Shown here: positions 13,045 through 13,947 of the stretch, piece by piece
Layout of the letters: every line of letters starts with the position of its first letter
Position numbering within the stretch: position 1 is the first letter of the stretch
NCBI GenBank assembly: GCA_023301545.1
Contig: JALZUI010000160.1
Location: forward strand, 1-13,947
Reading direction: 5' to 3'
DNA: 13,947 nucleotides
Source: Akkermansiaceae bacterium
GTDB taxonomy: Bacteria; Verrucomicrobiota; Verrucomicrobiia; Verrucomicrobiales; Akkermansiaceae
The notes under the pieces: generated by a model
Databases searched by the model: none
What the model saw: only the letters and a program-made list of their open reading frames with translations
What the model was told of the DNA's origin: nothing
Program-made: the position numbers and the translations under genes

Positions 13045-13947
13045 TTAAGCGTGGTATAAGGCCTTGTCAAAGATGGCGATTAATTCTTCCTCCGACTCAG
13101 TTCCTATTGAAACTCGGATCAAGTTACGAGAAACATCATGATCCTCGGCCCAGTCTAATTCGTCATAGTGAGCGAGCATCGTATATGGACTCGCCATAGA
13201 GAATTCGGCACCAAAGCTAGGGCCTTTAGTCATTTGGAGCTCATCATAGACGGCTGCTGACTTTTTCTCGTTTTTGAGCACAAAGGAAATCAGACCACCG
13301 TAGCCGCCGCCTTCAGCCTTAAGACTGTCATAACGATCAACGTTCGTGTATTTAGGGTAATACACTTGTTCGATCGCTTGGTGAGAGTTGAGATAATCGG
13401 CAATGGCTTCTCCTACTAGGTTGACCTTTTTCATCCGTTTCTCAAACCCCTTAGAGTTCTTGATGAGAACCTCGGAGTCTTCCCAATGAAGGTTAGATCC
13501 AGTCGAGTTCTCGTCGCCAAAGAAGTTTTGCAATTGCTTCGCGAAAGGTGAGTCAGGGTTAATACGGGTCACTCCTGCCATGACATCTCCTTGGCCAGAA
13601 ATCCACTTGGTACAACTAGAGGTTACCACATCAGCGTACTGAAGGATATCGACATTATAATGACTAGCGACCGTATCATCGATCACAAATAAGGTTCCTC
13701 CTGCCTGACAAGCTTTAGAAAGCTCTTTGATCGCAGGAGTCTTCAGTAAAGGATTCGTTGGAACTTCCGCGTACACCGCACAGAACTCATTCGCACGAAT
13801 ACGCTCTAGAGCGACTTGGAGGTCTTCCCCTTCGCAATTCGCGAGAAAAACAACTCCCGCTCCAAGAGACTGTTGTGTGCGGAGCGAATCTACATATGGG
13901 AAATCAACTTGAAGGCTTTTCTTACCAGAACGATCAGCGGTAGCAAA
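13045..13947 (-). CDS. Cys/Met-metabolism PLP enzyme, cystathionine gamma-synthase-like (partial)
   Basis: The C-terminal 300 residues are present; the frame is open to the right edge, where the first visible residues are FATADRSGKK, so the N-terminus lies outside. FVIDDTVAS with Asp90/91 (fragment numbering) holds the Asp that contacts the PLP nitrogen, and SSCTKWISGQGDVMAG holds the PLP lysine at 114. The C-terminal GPSFGAEFSMASPYTMLAHYDELDWA and NLIRVSIGTESEEELI fit the gamma-synthase group. The pattern recalls, from memory, the long fungal-type cystathionine gamma-synthases (Str2/Met-7) more than E. coli MetB. Those join O-acylhomoserine to cysteine for methionine synthesis. A gamma-lyase or O-acylhomoserine sulfhydrylase cannot be excluded. 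The gene ends 136 bp before pheA, with no clear terminator seen. Confidence 0.78.
   Translation of the reverse strand, partial: FATADRSGKKSLQVDFPYVDSLRTQQSLGAGVVFLANCEGEDLQVALERIRANEFCAVYAEVPTNPLLKTPAIKELSKACQAGGTLFVIDDTVASHYNVDILQYADVVTSSCTKWISGQGDVMAGVTRINPDSPFAKQLQNFFGDENSTGSNLHWEDSEVLIKNSKGFEKRMKKVNLVGEAIADYLNSHQAIEQVYYPKYTNVDRYDSLKAEGGGYGGLISFVLKNEKKSAAVYDELQMTKGPSFGAEFSMASPYTMLAHYDELDWAEDHDVSRNLIRVSIGTESEEELIAIFDKALYHA

Overview
The window looks like a Gram-negative bacterial chromosome of moderate GC. It carries two genes of KDO (LPS inner-core sugar) synthesis and a TonB/TolA-like energy transducer, so the cell has an outer membrane. Many starts lack a good Shine-Dalgarno sequence. 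The gene mix would suit a PVC-group bacterium such as Verrucomicrobiota, but that placement is an inference with low to moderate confidence.

The left 2.5 kb is an accessory insert beside kdsC. Bases 1-150 are a second, diverged copy of the 3' end of kdsC, in direct orientation with the same segment of the intact gene (2492-2641). Seven of 150 positions differ. Between the copies lie a wrecked MmeI-type restriction-modification gene (263-851), reduced to its nuclease-bearing N-terminus joined out of frame to its extreme C-terminus, and a higB toxin overlapping by 4 bp a higA antitoxin that is fused to an ImmA/IrrE-type metallopeptidase. The insert resembles an island, or the remnant of one, at the kdsC 3' end. 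No integrase or transposase is visible in the window.

The next block (2.5-7.8 kb) centres on ribulose 5-phosphate and KDO. On the minus strand a single ORF fuses RpiB (ribose-5-P isomerase B) to GlyA (serine hydroxymethyltransferase), followed by a terminator and kdsC. Diverging on the plus strand is a tight group: a TonB-like protein, kdsD (arabinose-5-P isomerase) and a FetB/YbbM-type permease. RpiB interconverts ribose-5-P and ribulose-5-P, KdsD turns ribulose-5-P into arabinose-5-P, and KdsC performs the later KDO-8-P dephosphorylation, so three enzymes of one metabolic route sit together.

The right half holds housekeeping genes: hisI (minus), divergent from holB (DNA polymerase III delta', plus), then a minus-strand run of pheA-trpE (4-bp overlap) and pyrF. 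The minus-strand, C-terminal part of a Cys/Met-metabolism PLP enzyme runs off the right edge. No RNA genes, CRISPR arrays or complete insertion sequences were seen. No gene-free stretch exceeds about 185 bp.
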